A stretch of 64,000 bases of DNA from positions 298,549 through 362,548 of the forward strand of contig NZ_JBNDMZ010000002.1 in NCBI RefSeq assembly GCF_049856295.1. The letters run 5' to 3'. The position numbers and the translations under genes are program-made. The notes beneath the pieces were generated by a model, which saw only the letters and a program-made list of their open reading frames with translations, was not told the DNA's origin and did no database searches. This stretch comes from JB111 sp049856295 (GTDB taxonomy: Bacteria; Actinomycetota; Actinomycetes; Actinomycetales; Actinomycetaceae). Positions 44,454 through 53,596 of this stretch are shown in pieces. The number at the start of each line of letters is the position of its first letter. Position 1 is the first letter of the stretch.

Positions 44454-45977
44454 TCAGCCCTCGCGCCGCAGGAGCGCGAGGAACATCGCGTCCGTGCCGT
44501 GCACGTGGGGCCACAGCTGGACCACCGTGCCCTCCGCCCCCTCGACCGGGCTCCCCGTGACGAGGTCGGCGAGCCCGCCGGCGACCGACCGGGTGATCGC
44601 ACCCGTGTCGAGGAGCGCGAGCCCGGGCGAGCCGCGCAGCAGACGGGTCACCTGGGCGCGCGTCTCGGTCACGTGGGGCGAGCAGGTCACGTAGGCGAGG
44701 ACGCCTCCGACGGCGAGTGCGCCGGCCGCGGCCTCGAACAGCTCGTGCTGGAGCTCCGCGAGCTGGGCGAGGTCGTCGGTGCTGCGGCGCCAGCGCGCCT
44801 CCGGGCGTCGGCGGAGCGCCCCGAGCCCGGTGCAGGGCGCGTCGAGGAGAATGCGCGTCGCACCGTCCGGTCCCCCGTCCGGCCCGTCGGCAGGCATCAG
44901 CTCACCGGCCCGGCGCCCGTCCCCGACCGTCACCCGGACCGACTCCCCCGCCCGCTCGACGGCGCGGCGCACGAGGTCGGCGCGGTGCGGCTGCACCTCG
45001 TTGGCCACGAGCAACGCCCCGCGCTCCTGCGCGCGCGCCGCCAGCAGCGCGGCCTTGCCGCCGGGGCCGGCGCACAGGTCGAGCCAGGTTCCGCCGTCGT
45101 CGGTCCGTCCGTCCGTGAGGTCGGCGGCAAGCAGGGCGTGGGCGACGAGCTGCGAGCCGGCGTCCTGGACCGCCGCGCGTCCGGTCGCGACGTCGGCGAG
45201 CTCGCCCGGGGCGATCCCGACGAGGTCGACGGCGCCGGGCAGCGGGTGCTGCTCGACGTCCGCTCCGAGGTCGCGGGCCTGGCGGCCGAGCTCCCCCACG
45301 GACGACCAGCCGGGGCGGGCGACGAGGGTGACGCGGGCGGGGGTGTTGTCGGCGTCGAGCAGGTCGCCGAGCTCACGCGGGTCACGGCCGTCGGCGACAA
45401 GGGCCTGGCGGAGCGCGCGGACGACCCACGCGGGGTGGGACTCGACGGCCGCCGCGACGTCGAACCACTCGCCGCCGCTGTCGCGCACCGCGTCGGCCAC
45501 GTCGTCCAGCCAGTCCTCGACGTCCCGGCCGGCCACCTTGCGCAGCACCGCGTTGACGAGTCCTGTGGGCGCCGGGCCCGCGACCTCGCGGGCGAGGGAG
45601 ACGGACTCGGCCACGGCGGCGTGGGACGGGACGCGCATGCCGAGCAGCTGGTGCGCGCCGAGCCGGAGCACGTCGCGTACGGGCGGGTCGAGCGAGTCGA
45701 CGTCGCGGCCCGACGCAAGGGCGAGGATCGCGTCATAGCGTCCCCGCAGGCGCAGGGTGCCGTAGGCGAGCTCGGTGGCGAACGCGGCGTCGCGACCCGT
45801 GATGCCCCGCTCGCGCAGGAGGCCCGGGAGCACGAGGTTGGCGTAGGCGTCCTCTGCGTGGACCTGGTGGAGGACCTGGTAGGCGGCCCGACGCGCGGGA
45901 TCGGTGCGCGGGGCGCGGGTCTGCTTCCCGGATCCACGGCCGGTGCCACCCCGGCGGGGGCCGCGATCGTCGCTCAT
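44454..45977 (-). CDS. rsmB: 16S rRNA m5C967 methyltransferase (RsmB/Sun)
   Basis: A 507-residue SAM-dependent rRNA cytosine-C5 methyltransferase. Residues about 25-165 are a NusB-like RNA-binding domain (RRAAYQVLHQVHAEDAYANL). The Rossmann part contains WLDLCAGPGGKAALLA, ILLDAPCTGLGALRRRPEARW and the catalytic AYVTCSPHVTET. ATG at 45977 overlaps the fmt stop by 4 bp. The first about 20 residues are basic and disordered. fmt-rsmB-rpe order is conserved. Confidence 0.95.
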   Translation of the reverse strand: MSDDRGPRRGGTGRGSGKQTRAPRTDPARRAAYQVLHQVHAEDAYANLVLPGLLRERGITGRDAAFATELAYGTLRLRGRYDAILALASGRDVDSLDPPVRDVLRLGAHQLLGMRVPSHAAVAESVSLAREVAGPAPTGLVNAVLRKVAGRDVEDWLDDVADAVRDSGGEWFDVAAAVESHPAWVVRALRQALVADGRDPRELGDLLDADNTPARVTLVARPGWSSVGELGRQARDLGADVEQHPLPGAVDLVGIAPGELADVATGRAAVQDAGSQLVAHALLAADLTDGRTDDGGTWLDLCAGPGGKAALLAARAQERGALLVANEVQPHRADLVRRAVERAGESVRVTVGDGRRAGELMPADGPDGGPDGATRILLDAPCTGLGALRRRPEARWRRSTDDLAQLAELQHELFEAAAGALAVGGVLAYVTCSPHVTETRAQVTRLLRGSPGLALLDTGAITRSVAGGLADLVTGSPVEGAEGTVVQLWPHVHGTDAMFLALLRREG

Positions 45978-46921
45978 GCGTCGGGCTTCTCCGCACCGAG
46001 GCGGTCGTCGTCGGCGATGCGCGCACCTCGGGCCCAGGCGTCGGCGGCCATCCAGCTCTTCCCCGCGGGCGCCACCTCCGTCAGGCGGACGGCGTAAGTC
46101 GCCGTACCGACGAGAACCTCGCGACGTCCGGCGCGCACCTCGCCAGGAGCGAGGTCGGTGGTCCCCTGCACCTGATCGACGGGACGCAGCTTGAGGCGGT
46201 CACCGCCGGGCAGGGTGGTCCACGGCCCGGGCGCGGGCGTCGTGGCCCGGATGATGCGGTCGACCTGCTGGGCGGGCTGGTCGAGGTCGACGAAGGCGTC
46301 GGAGGTCGTCAGCTTCGGCGCGAGCGAGACGCCGTGCGTGCTCTGCGGGGCCGGGTCGATGAGGCCGGAGACCAGGGTCTCGAGCGACCGGGTGAGGAGC
46401 GGCGCGCCGGCCACGGAGAGCCGGTCGAGCAGTGCGCCGGAGGTGTCCGTGGCCTGGATCGTCTCGGTCATCGTGGCCAGGACCGGGCCGGTGTCGAGCC
46501 CCTCGTCGAGCAGGAACGTCGTCGCACCGGTGACGTCCTCGCCGGCGAGGAGCGCGCGCTGGACCGGCGCCGCGCCGCGGTAGGCGGGCAGCAGCGAGAA
46601 GTGCAGGTTGACCCACCCGTGGGTGGTGGCCGCCAGCGCGGGCGGCGGGATGAGCAGGCCGTAGGCGACGACGGCGGCGACGTCCGCCCCCAGCTCGCGG
46701 ATCTCCTCGACGGCGGCCTCGTCCCGCAGTGTCCGCGGGGTGAGGACGGGCAGGTCCGCCTCGGCCGCGGCCTCACCGACGGGAGAGGGATGGAGCGTCC
46801 GGCCCCGACCTCGCGCGGCGGGCGCACGCGTGAGGACCCCGACCACCTCGTGCTCCGACTGGAGCAGGTGGTGCAGGGCCGGAAGCGCAACGACCGGGGT
46901 GCCGGCGAACAGGACTCGCAC
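45974..46921 (-). CDS. fmt: Methionyl-tRNA formyltransferase
   Basis: A 315-residue enzyme that formylates initiator Met-tRNA using 10-formyl-tetrahydrofolate. It has VRVLFAGTPVVALPALHHLL at the start, then the active-site region VNLHFSLLPAYRGAAPVQRAL with the SLLP motif, and DEGLDTGPVLA. The C-terminal OB-like domain closes with the TEVAPAGKSWMAADAWARG block. GTG at 46921 gives the usual length; a longer frame upstream is unlikely because VRVLFAGTP is the normal beginning. It follows priA by 180 bases. Confidence 0.95.
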   Translation of the reverse strand: MRVLFAGTPVVALPALHHLLQSEHEVVGVLTRAPAARGRGRTLHPSPVGEAAAEADLPVLTPRTLRDEAAVEEIRELGADVAAVVAYGLLIPPPALAATTHGWVNLHFSLLPAYRGAAPVQRALLAGEDVTGATTFLLDEGLDTGPVLATMTETIQATDTSGALLDRLSVAGAPLLTRSLETLVSGLIDPAPQSTHGVSLAPKLTTSDAFVDLDQPAQQVDRIIRATTPAPGPWTTLPGGDRLKLRPVDQVQGTTDLAPGEVRAGRREVLVGTATYAVRLTEVAPAGKSWMAADAWARGARIADDDRLGAEKPDA

Positions 46922-46970
46922 GCCTTCGATGGTAGATGCCTCGCCGAGGTGCCGCCGACGAAGGCCCTCC

Positions 46971-47048
46971 ACGGCGCACGACGACGACACCCGGACGCGC
47001 ACGTGCCCGACGAACGGGCGAACGCCCGTCACGGCGCACGACGACGAC
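46971..47048. repeat. 18-bp direct repeat and small hairpin between priA and fmt
   Basis: acggcgcacgacgacgac is present at 46971-46988 and again at 47031-47048. Between them acgggcg (47014-47020) faces cgcccgt (47023-47029), a short hairpin that may terminate priA. The repeat is of unknown meaning. Confidence 0.45.
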
Positions 47049-47101
47049 CACCGCGCTCGCCCACCACCTGGTCCTGGCGGGCCTCCTGGCGCCCGCCCGC
47101 C

Positions 47102-49294
47102 CTACAGCATGTCGGTGGGCGCGACCTGGACCCGGACCGCCCCCGGCTCCTTGCGCGCCGAGCGGGCGGCCGCCGCGGCGGCGAGCAGCGGACCGGGCTC
47201 GGTGCCGGCGGGGGCACGGACGACGGCCCGGACCTCCGGCGCGCCCGATCCCAAGGAACCACCCGTGCTCCCGCCCGAACGTCCAGCCGATCGTCCACCC
47301 GGTCCCGCTCCCCCGTCGTCCCGCGCTCCCGCGCTCCCGCGAGTGAACGGCTCGACCGGCACGGGCCCCAGCACGTCGATCCCGGTCGCTCGGTCGTCGG
47401 CCATGAGGTGGTCGAGGAATGCGCGCACGGGACCGGACTCCCCCGTCACGACGGCGACGTCAGCCGCCGGCGGCAGACCCAGCTCGGCCCGCTCCGCGAG
47501 CTCCCGTTCGGCCAGCCCGACCGGGTCCCAGCGGACGAACGCCTGCGCCACCTGCGGCGCCGGTCCGCCGAGCAGCAGCACGCGGCCACCCTCGGGGGCG
47601 GCACGGACGAGCGCGGCGGCGCTCACCCACCGGCGCATGGCCTCCTCGGCCGCCGCGAGGCCGGGGCGCGCCGTCGCGACACCGCCGTCGAGGAGGACAG
47701 CCGCGACGTACCCACCGTCGGCGGTGGGTTCCGCCCCTGGGGTGGCCACGACGAGTCGGGGCTGGTCGTCGACCGTCCGCGCGACCCCGGTCTCCTGCCC
47801 GCCGCCCGACGCCAGCACCGGGACGCCGGGGAAGGCACGCCCCAGCTCGTGGGAGGTCCGACCGGCGCCCACCCGGATCGCCCGTAGCGCGGTCGAACCG
47901 CACGTGGGGCAGCGGAAGTCGGCGGCGCTGCGCGCGCACCACCGGCACGACGGAGGCGCGCCCGTCGCCGTCGCCTGCAACGGACCCGAGCAGTGCCGGC
48001 AGCGAGCAGGCTCCCGGCACCTCGCGCACGCGAGCGCGGGCACGTAGCCGGCGCGGGCGACCTGGACGAGGACCGGCCCGTCGGCGAGCGAGTCGCGGAC
48101 GAGTCGCCAGGCCTCGTGCGGGATCCGCGCGTGCGCGGCGGGGCCCTCGGCGGCGAGGGCGAGGTCGCTGGGTGCGATGACCCGTGGGGTGCGCGCGCGC
48201 ACGAGCGCCCGGTCCGCGGCGAGCGACGCCGCCGTCCCGGTGGCGACGAGGTGCTGGGCGGCCACGGAGCGTCCGACGGCGATGATCGCGAGGGCCGCCC
48301 GCTCCCCCGACGCCCGGGGGCGGTCGGCCGTCCCGTCGTCGGGCAGGTGCCGCGCGAGCAGGACGTCGCGGGCGTGCGGGTACGGGGCGCGCGGCTCCTC
48401 CAGCCGGTCGTCCCCGTCCTCGACGAGCACGACGAGCCCGAGGTTCGTGACCGGCGCGAACGCGGCGGCCCGCGTGCCGACGACCACGCGTGCCTCCCCC
48501 GTCAGGGCACGCAGGAAGGTCCGGTACCGGCGCGCGGTCCCGTCCTCGGCGGACAGGCGCACGACGGCGGGGATCCCCGCGTCCTCGAGCGCCGCGAGGA
48601 CCTCCTCGACGTGACGCGCGGTCGGCGCGACGACAAGTGCGCCGCGGCCGGAGTCGTGCCCCGCACGCACGGCACGGGCGACGAGGGCCGCGGTGGTGCC
48701 CGGCAGCGCCGTGACGACCGCGGCGGGCGAGTGTCCTGCGGCCACATGGGAGAGGAAGGCCGGACCTGCCGCGAGCTCGCCCCAGGGACCGGGATCGGAC
48801 GGTGCCTCCTCCTCCGACGCGTCGGAGCGGGCAGCGGGAGGATCCACCGCCCAACCGCCCCGCGCCTGGGCGACCGAGTCCTCCGTGCCCGCGTGACGTG
48901 GGGGCACGGCGAGGCGCACGACGTCGGCAGTCGTCCCACCGTGCGCGCGTGCGACGGCGCGGCACAGCCGCGCGATCTCCGGGGCGAGCACGGGTGCGGC
49001 GCTCACCGCGCGACGGAGCGGCGCGAGGTCGGAGCGGTCGGTCCCCCGCGTGCGCGCCGTGACGTATCCGCCGAGCTCGCGCCCGGCGAACCGCACGCGG
49101 ACGCGCGATCCGATCGCCACGCGCTCCGCCATGGCCGGCGGCACAACGTAGTCGAAGGGGCGGTCGAGGTGCGCGAGCGGGGTCTCGACAAGTACCGACA
49201 CGACGTCCGCGTCCGGGTCCCCCGCGGCGCCGGGCGGCGCAAGGTCGACGAGGTCGCCCAGGGAGGGCTGCTCGGCGCGGGGGGTCATCGCCAC
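47102..49294 (-). CDS. priA: PriA-like primosomal protein N', helicase motifs degenerate
   Basis: A 730-residue replication-restart protein. The N-terminal DNA-binding part starts at VVSVLVETPLAHLDRPFDYVV. The helicase region lacks a Walker A lysine (TALPGTTAALVARAV where G-x-x-G-x-G-K-T is expected), as is typical of actinobacterial PriA. Zinc-binding Cys pairs follow: CARC, CRHC, CRWC and CPTC near 415-465. Start could be 49294 or the second ATG at 49288. Long Gly/Ser/Arg-rich linker near 680. It probably recognises stalled forks without unwinding them. The metK-priA-fmt order is conserved. Confidence 0.9.
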   Translation of the reverse strand: MAMTPRAEQPSLGDLVDLAPPGAAGDPDADVVSVLVETPLAHLDRPFDYVVPPAMAERVAIGSRVRVRFAGRELGGYVTARTRGTDRSDLAPLRRAVSAAPVLAPEIARLCRAVARAHGGTTADVVRLAVPPRHAGTEDSVAQARGGWAVDPPAARSDASEEEAPSDPGPWGELAAGPAFLSHVAAGHSPAAVVTALPGTTAALVARAVRAGHDSGRGALVVAPTARHVEEVLAALEDAGIPAVVRLSAEDGTARRYRTFLRALTGEARVVVGTRAAAFAPVTNLGLVVLVEDGDDRLEEPRAPYPHARDVLLARHLPDDGTADRPRASGERAALAIIAVGRSVAAQHLVATGTAASLAADRALVRARTPRVIAPSDLALAAEGPAAHARIPHEAWRLVRDSLADGPVLVQVARAGYVPALACARCREPARCRHCSGPLQATATGAPPSCRWCARSAADFRCPTCGSTALRAIRVGAGRTSHELGRAFPGVPVLASGGGQETGVARTVDDQPRLVVATPGAEPTADGGYVAAVLLDGGVATARPGLAAAEEAMRRWVSAAALVRAAPEGGRVLLLGGPAPQVAQAFVRWDPVGLAERELAERAELGLPPAADVAVVTGESGPVRAFLDHLMADDRATGIDVLGPVPVEPFTRGSAGARDDGGAGPGGRSAGRSGGSTGGSLGSGAPEVRAVVRAPAGTEPGPLLAAAAAARSARKEPGAVRVQVAPTDML

Positions 49295-49482
49295 ATCACA
49301 TCACGCGGGCCGGACACCCGGCGTCGTCGTCGGCCCGCCCTGTGCACGAGGCTGTGTCTCGGACACCTGTGGGACCGGGTGACGACCCCGCGCGCCGGAG
49401 GTGCCTGACCCCGTCGCGTCTCGGACCCTGGGAACGCCCGGCCCCCGGCCCGACCGGCCGGCAGACGGTCGAGGCAGCGGTC

Positions 49483-50697
49483 TCAGACCCCCGCGGCGGA
49501 CCGCAGGGCGTCGACGCGGTCGAGGCGCTCCCAGGGCAGGTCGAGGCTCGGCCGGCCGAAGTGGCCGTACGCCGCGAGCGGCCGGTAGATCGGCCGCAAC
49601 AGCTCGAGGTCGCGGATGACGGCGAGCGGACGCAGGTCGAAGACCTCGCGCACGGCCCGCTCGATCGCCTCCTCGGGGACAGCAGCGGTGCCGAAGGTCT
49701 CGACGTAGATCGACACCGGGGCCGCCTGCCCGATCGCGTACGCGACCTGGACCTCGCATCGCCGCGCGAGACCGGCAGCCACGACGTTCTTCGCCACCCA
49801 CCGCATGGCGTACGCGGCGGAGCGGTCGACCTTGCTCGGGTCCTTGCCCGAGAAGGCGCCGCCGCCGTGCCGGGCCATGCCCCCGTACGTGTCGACGATG
49901 ATCTTGCGTCCGGTGAGCCCCGCGTCCCCCATGGGGCCGCCGAGGACGAACCTGCCGGTCGGGTTGACGAGCACGGCCAGGCCGCCGGCGTCGACACCGG
50001 ACGCCGCGCCGGTGAGCTCGGCGTCGAGGACCGGGTCGACCACGAGCGAGCGCACGGCGTCGTCGAGCATGCCCTGGGTGACGTCCTCGTCGTGCTGCGT
50101 GGAGACGACGATGCCGGTGACCGCCTCGGGGCCGGCGTCCCCGTAGCCGACCGTCACCTGGGTCTTCCCGTCGGGGCGCAGCCACGCGACGGTCCCCTCG
50201 CGGCGCACCTGGGCGAGGCGCTCGGCGAGGCGGTGCGAGAGGTGGATCGGCAACGGCATGTAGCTGTCGGTCTCGTCCGTCGCGTACCCGAACATCAGGC
50301 CCTGGTCGCCGGCGCCCTGCACGTCGAGCGGGTCGATCTCGCCCGTGTCGTCGCGGGTCTCGAGGGACTTGTCGACGCCGGCCGCGATGTCGGCCGACTG
50401 CTCCCCCACGCTCACGGACACGCCGCACGACCGGCCGTCGAACCCGACCTCGGAGGACGTGTACCCGATCGCGCTGATCTCGCGCCGCACGATCGTGGGG
50501 ATGTCGACGTACCCCTCCGTGCGGATCTCGCCGGCCACGTGGACCTGACCGGTCGTGACGAGACACTCGACGGCGACCCTCGCCTCCGGGTCCTCCCGCA
50601 GCAGCTCGTCGAGGATCGCGTCGGAGATGCGGTCGCAGATCTTGTCCGGGTGCCCCTCGGTGACGGACTCGGACGTGAAGGTGCGCAGCTGGGTCAC
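49483..50697 (-). CDS. metK: S-adenosylmethionine synthetase
   Basis: A 404-residue enzyme making SAM from methionine and ATP. It has TEGHPDKICDRISDAILDE at the start, the ATP-binding signature GAGDQGLMFGYATDE near 130, and the phosphate loop GGGAFSGKDPSKVDRSAAY near 285. All metal and ATP residues of these motifs are present. The start overlaps the coaBC stop by 4 bp (50694-50697). SAM made here feeds RsmB and others. 188 bases without a clear feature separate it from priA. Confidence 0.98.
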   Translation of the reverse strand: MTQLRTFTSESVTEGHPDKICDRISDAILDELLREDPEARVAVECLVTTGQVHVAGEIRTEGYVDIPTIVRREISAIGYTSSEVGFDGRSCGVSVSVGEQSADIAAGVDKSLETRDDTGEIDPLDVQGAGDQGLMFGYATDETDSYMPLPIHLSHRLAERLAQVRREGTVAWLRPDGKTQVTVGYGDAGPEAVTGIVVSTQHDEDVTQGMLDDAVRSLVVDPVLDAELTGAASGVDAGGLAVLVNPTGRFVLGGPMGDAGLTGRKIIVDTYGGMARHGGGAFSGKDPSKVDRSAAYAMRWVAKNVVAAGLARRCEVQVAYAIGQAAPVSIYVETFGTAAVPEEAIERAVREVFDLRPLAVIRDLELLRPIYRPLAAYGHFGRPSLDLPWERLDRVDALRSAAGV

Positions 50698-52127
50698 TGC
50701 CCAATCGTAGGCGCGGCCAGGCGGTCGACGACGACGTCGAGCAGGGCGTCCGCCATCTGGTCCTTGCTGCCGGCACTGGTGGCCACGACCTCGCCCGCGG
50801 CGTCGAGGATCGTCAGCTCCGTGTCGACGTCCCCGAACCCGACGCCTACGCCGACGGCGTTGACGGCCAGCAGGTCGGCGCGCTTCCGGATCGCCTTGGC
50901 GCGGCCGTGCTCGAGCACGCTGCCGCTCTCGTCACCCGTCTCCGCCGCGAAACCGACGACGAGCTGGTCCGCCCGGGGACGGTCCGCCGCGAGGCCGGCG
51001 AGGATGTCCGGGTTCTCGACCAGCTCGATCGTGCGCCTGCCGCTGCCGTCCTTCTTCGCCTTCGACGTGCCCGCCTCCGCCGGGCGGAAGTCCGCCACGG
51101 CGGCGGCCATGACGACGACGTCGGCCTCGGCGGCGGCCGCGGTCACGGCGTCGGCGAGCTCGAGCGCAGAACCCACGGGCACGACGTCGATCGCCAGCTC
51201 GTCGGGCAGCAGCGCCGCCTCGACGTTGGCGGCGAGCAGGGTGACCCGGGCGCCACGGTCGGCGGCCGCGCGGGCGATGGCGATCCCCTGGCGTCCCGTC
51301 GATCGGTTGCCGATGAACCGCACCGGGTCCAGCGGCTCGTGGGTACCGCCGGCGGAGACGACGACGCGGCGGCCCGCAAGGTCCTGCCGCCTCGGCGGGC
51401 AGGCGCCCGACGCCATCGGGCCGGGACCGCCGCCGGCGTCGACGTCGGGCAGCCCGTGGATGGTCGCGCCGGCACCGCTCGTGCCGGAGGGGGTGGCAAC
51501 GGCGTCGGTCCCGGCCGACGTGAGGTCGGCGCGGGCGATCTCGCGGCCATCGGGCGAGAGGCCGACGAGGGCGAGCGCGGCGGCGACGATGCGCTCGGGC
51601 TCGGGCAGGCGGCCGGGACCGGTGTCGGCGCCCGTGAGGCGGCCGGAGTCCGGGTCGAGGACGGCGACGCCGCGGGACCGCAGGGTGGCCACGTTGGCGC
51701 AGGTCGCGGGGTGCTGCCACATCTCGGTGTGCATCGCCGGTGCGAGGAGCACGGGGCACGTGGCGGTCAGCAGCGTGGCCGTCAGCAGGTCGTCCGCGAG
51801 TCCGGCGGCGGCCCGGGCCATGGTGTTCGCCGTCGTGGGGACGACGAGGACGAGGTCGGCGTGCCGGCCGAGGTCGACGTGGTCGACCGCCGTGGCGCCG
51901 TCGAGAACCTCCGCGCGCACGGGCTGGCCGGACAGGGCCTCGAAGGTGGGGGCGCCGACCATCGCGAGGGCGGTGGTCGTGGGCACGACGCGGACGCGGT
52001 GCCCGGCCTCGGTGAGCAGGCGCAGGACGAGGGGCGCCTTGTAGGCCGCGATGCCGCCGGTGACGCCGAGGACGACGTTCAGACGGCGGGGGGCGCGGTC
52101 GCCCTCACGCTGCTCCCCCGCCGTCAC
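50694..52127 (-). CDS. coaBC: Bifunctional CoaBC (phosphopantothenoylcysteine synthetase/decarboxylase)
   Basis: A 477-residue enzyme for two steps of coenzyme A synthesis. The CoaC half (about 15-200) is a flavoprotein with VVLGVTGGIAAYKAPLVLRLL, the catalytic His in VDHVDLGRHADLVLVVPTT, and PAMHTEMW. The CoaB half (about 230-477) begins with RVVVSAGGTHEPLDPVRFIGN and holds MAAAVADFRP and the KAKKDG segment for CTP. A less conserved Ala/Gly/Pro linker of about 50 residues lies between. ATG at 52127 is 7 bases after the rpoZ stop. Confidence 0.96.
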   Translation of the reverse strand: MTAGEQREGDRAPRRLNVVLGVTGGIAAYKAPLVLRLLTEAGHRVRVVPTTTALAMVGAPTFEALSGQPVRAEVLDGATAVDHVDLGRHADLVLVVPTTANTMARAAAGLADDLLTATLLTATCPVLLAPAMHTEMWQHPATCANVATLRSRGVAVLDPDSGRLTGADTGPGRLPEPERIVAAALALVGLSPDGREIARADLTSAGTDAVATPSGTSGAGATIHGLPDVDAGGGPGPMASGACPPRRQDLAGRRVVVSAGGTHEPLDPVRFIGNRSTGRQGIAIARAAADRGARVTLLAANVEAALLPDELAIDVVPVGSALELADAVTAAAAEADVVVMAAAVADFRPAEAGTSKAKKDGSGRRTIELVENPDILAGLAADRPRADQLVVGFAAETGDESGSVLEHGRAKAIRKRADLLAVNAVGVGVGFGDVDTELTILDAAGEVVATSAGSKDQMADALLDVVVDRLAAPTIGQ

Positions 52128-52134
52128 GACCGGG

Positions 52135-52398
52135 TCAGTCCTCGGTGCGCGTGAGCGTGAGCTGGCCGGCGTTGATCTCGCGCAGCGCGATGGAGAGCGA
52201 CTTCTCCTCGGGCGCCGACGGCACGAGCGGGCCGACGAACTCCAGCAGGCCGTCCTGCAGCTGCTGGTTGTAGGTGTTGATCTGACGCGCGCGCTTGGCG
52301 GCGTAGATGACGAGTGCGTACTTCGAGTCGACGGTCGTCAGGAGCTCGTCGATCGGCGGGTCCGTGATGCCGATGGGCTCGGCGACTGTTCCAGCCAT
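52135..52398 (-). CDS. rpoZ: RNA polymerase omega subunit
   Basis: An 87-residue protein. It has the conserved KYALVIYAAKRARQINTYNQQ helix and ends with KSLSIALREINAGQLTLTRTE. The N-terminal ITDPPIDELLTTVDSKYAL is typical of actinobacterial omega. ATG at 52398 is preceded by gaggagg. It lies 60 bases after gmk, in the universal gmk-rpoZ-coaBC order. Confidence 0.97.
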   Translation of the reverse strand: MAGTVAEPIGITDPPIDELLTTVDSKYALVIYAAKRARQINTYNQQLQDGLLEFVGPLVPSAPEEKSLSIALREINAGQLTLTRTED

Positions 52399-52458
52399 GG
52401 GTCCTCCTCGGTGGTGGGCGCACCGCCGCGGCTGGCGGCGGGCGCACGGCCTCCCATG

Positions 52459-53109
52459 CTACCGCGCGGGCGCCCGGACCAGGCCCATGAGTGACGCGAG
52501 CGCCTGTGCGGCCTCGGTCACGTCGGAGTTGACGATGATCTCGTCGAACTCCGCCACGGACGCGAGCTCGACGTCGGCCGTGGCGAGCCGGCGTGCCCGT
52601 TCCTCCTCGGTCTCGGTCCCCCGGCCGACGAGCCGGCGCACGAGCTCGGCGCGGTCGGGCGGCGCGAGGAACACGTGGCGCGCCCCCGGCATGGCGGCAC
52701 GCACCTGTCGATGCCCCTGGAGGTCGAGCTCGAGGAGCACCGGACGCCCCGTGGCGAGCTGGTCGACCACGGCGCGCCGCGGCGTCCCGTACCGGTGGAC
52801 CCCGTGCACGACCGCCCACTCGAGCATGCCCCCGGAGTCGACGGCCTCGTCGAACTGGGCGGGCGTGAGGAAGTGGTAGTGCACCCCGTCGATCTCGCCG
52901 GGACGGATCGGCCGGGTCGTCGCCGAGACCGAGTACCAGAGGTCCGGGTAGAGCCTGCGCAGCTCGTTGACGACCGTGCCCTTCCCGACCGCTGTCGGTC
53001 CCGAGAGCACCGTCAGGCGCGCGGTGTCGACGGGCGCCTGCGGCGTCACGGGATCGGTGTCGGCTCCAGGGGTCGTCTCGTCGGGCACCGCCTCATTGTG
53101 GCAGCCCAC
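52459..53109 (-). CDS. gmk: Guanylate kinase
   Basis: A 216-residue nucleoside monophosphate kinase converting GMP to GDP. P-loop LSGPTAVGKGTVVNELRR is near 36, followed by the GMP-binding YSVSATTRPIRPGEIDGVHYHFLT block. The first about 28 residues are acidic and poorly conserved. The GTG at 53109 is the longest option, and a GTG at 53088 would give a shorter start that may be the real one. It lies 15 bases downstream of mihF. Confidence 0.95.
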   Translation of the reverse strand: MGCHNEAVPDETTPGADTDPVTPQAPVDTARLTVLSGPTAVGKGTVVNELRRLYPDLWYSVSATTRPIRPGEIDGVHYHFLTPAQFDEAVDSGGMLEWAVVHGVHRYGTPRRAVVDQLATGRPVLLELDLQGHRQVRAAMPGARHVFLAPPDRAELVRRLVGRGTETEEERARRLATADVELASVAEFDEIIVNSDVTEAAQALASLMGLVRAPAR

Positions 53110-53124
53110 GCCGAGCGCGTCCGC

Positions 53125-53436
53125 CTACCCGAACCGGTCGACCAGCTTCGAGCGCTGGTGCGGCCCGAGCCCGCGCACGCGGCGCGACTCGGCGATGTTG
53201 AACTCGGCCATGATCGCCCGCGCCGTCGACGAACCGACGCCGGGCATCGCCTCGAGCAGCGCGACGACCTTGAGCTTGTTGAGCGCCTCGTCGTCTGCCG
53301 CGCGGTCGAGCACGTCGGAGAGCTGCAGGGCGCCGGCCTTGAGCTTGGACTTGACCTCGGCGCGCACGCGACGCGCCTCGGCGGCCTTGGCCAGGGCCGC
53401 AGCCCGTTCGTCGGCCGTGAGCGGGGGGACTGTCAC
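53125..53436 (-). CDS. mihF: Integration host factor, actinobacterial type (mIHF)
   Basis: A 103-residue basic nucleoid protein, unrelated to proteobacterial IHF. It starts with VPPLTADERAAALAKAAEARR and ends with MPGVGSSTARAIMAEFNIAES and RRVRGLGPHQRSKLVDRFG, the helix-two-turns-helix core. It binds and bends DNA, and in mycobacteria it is needed for phage L5 integration. Start GTG at 53436 has gaggtgg before it; a longer frame lacks conserved residues. It keeps its usual place between pyrF and gmk, 160 bases after pyrF. Confidence 0.95.
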   Translation of the reverse strand: MTVPPLTADERAAALAKAAEARRVRAEVKSKLKAGALQLSDVLDRAADDEALNKLKVVALLEAMPGVGSSTARAIMAEFNIAESRRVRGLGPHQRSKLVDRFG

Positions 53437-53596
53437 AACGACCACCTCGTCAGTTGGTGAGCACGGGTCCGGGGTAGAGGCTGACACTAGCCTCTGGGAC
53501 GCAGATCACGCCAGATGAACACGCAGGTCCGTGCAGGGAGACAGCGGGCGCCTGGCGGGTGGCGGGGCGGTGAACGTCTCGCGACGACCGCCCGCC

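Noticed and set aside
47102..49294. Pseudogene call for priA because Walker A is missing
   Set aside because: Loss of helicase motifs is usual in actinobacterial PriA. The frame is intact and the zinc-binding Cys residues are kept.
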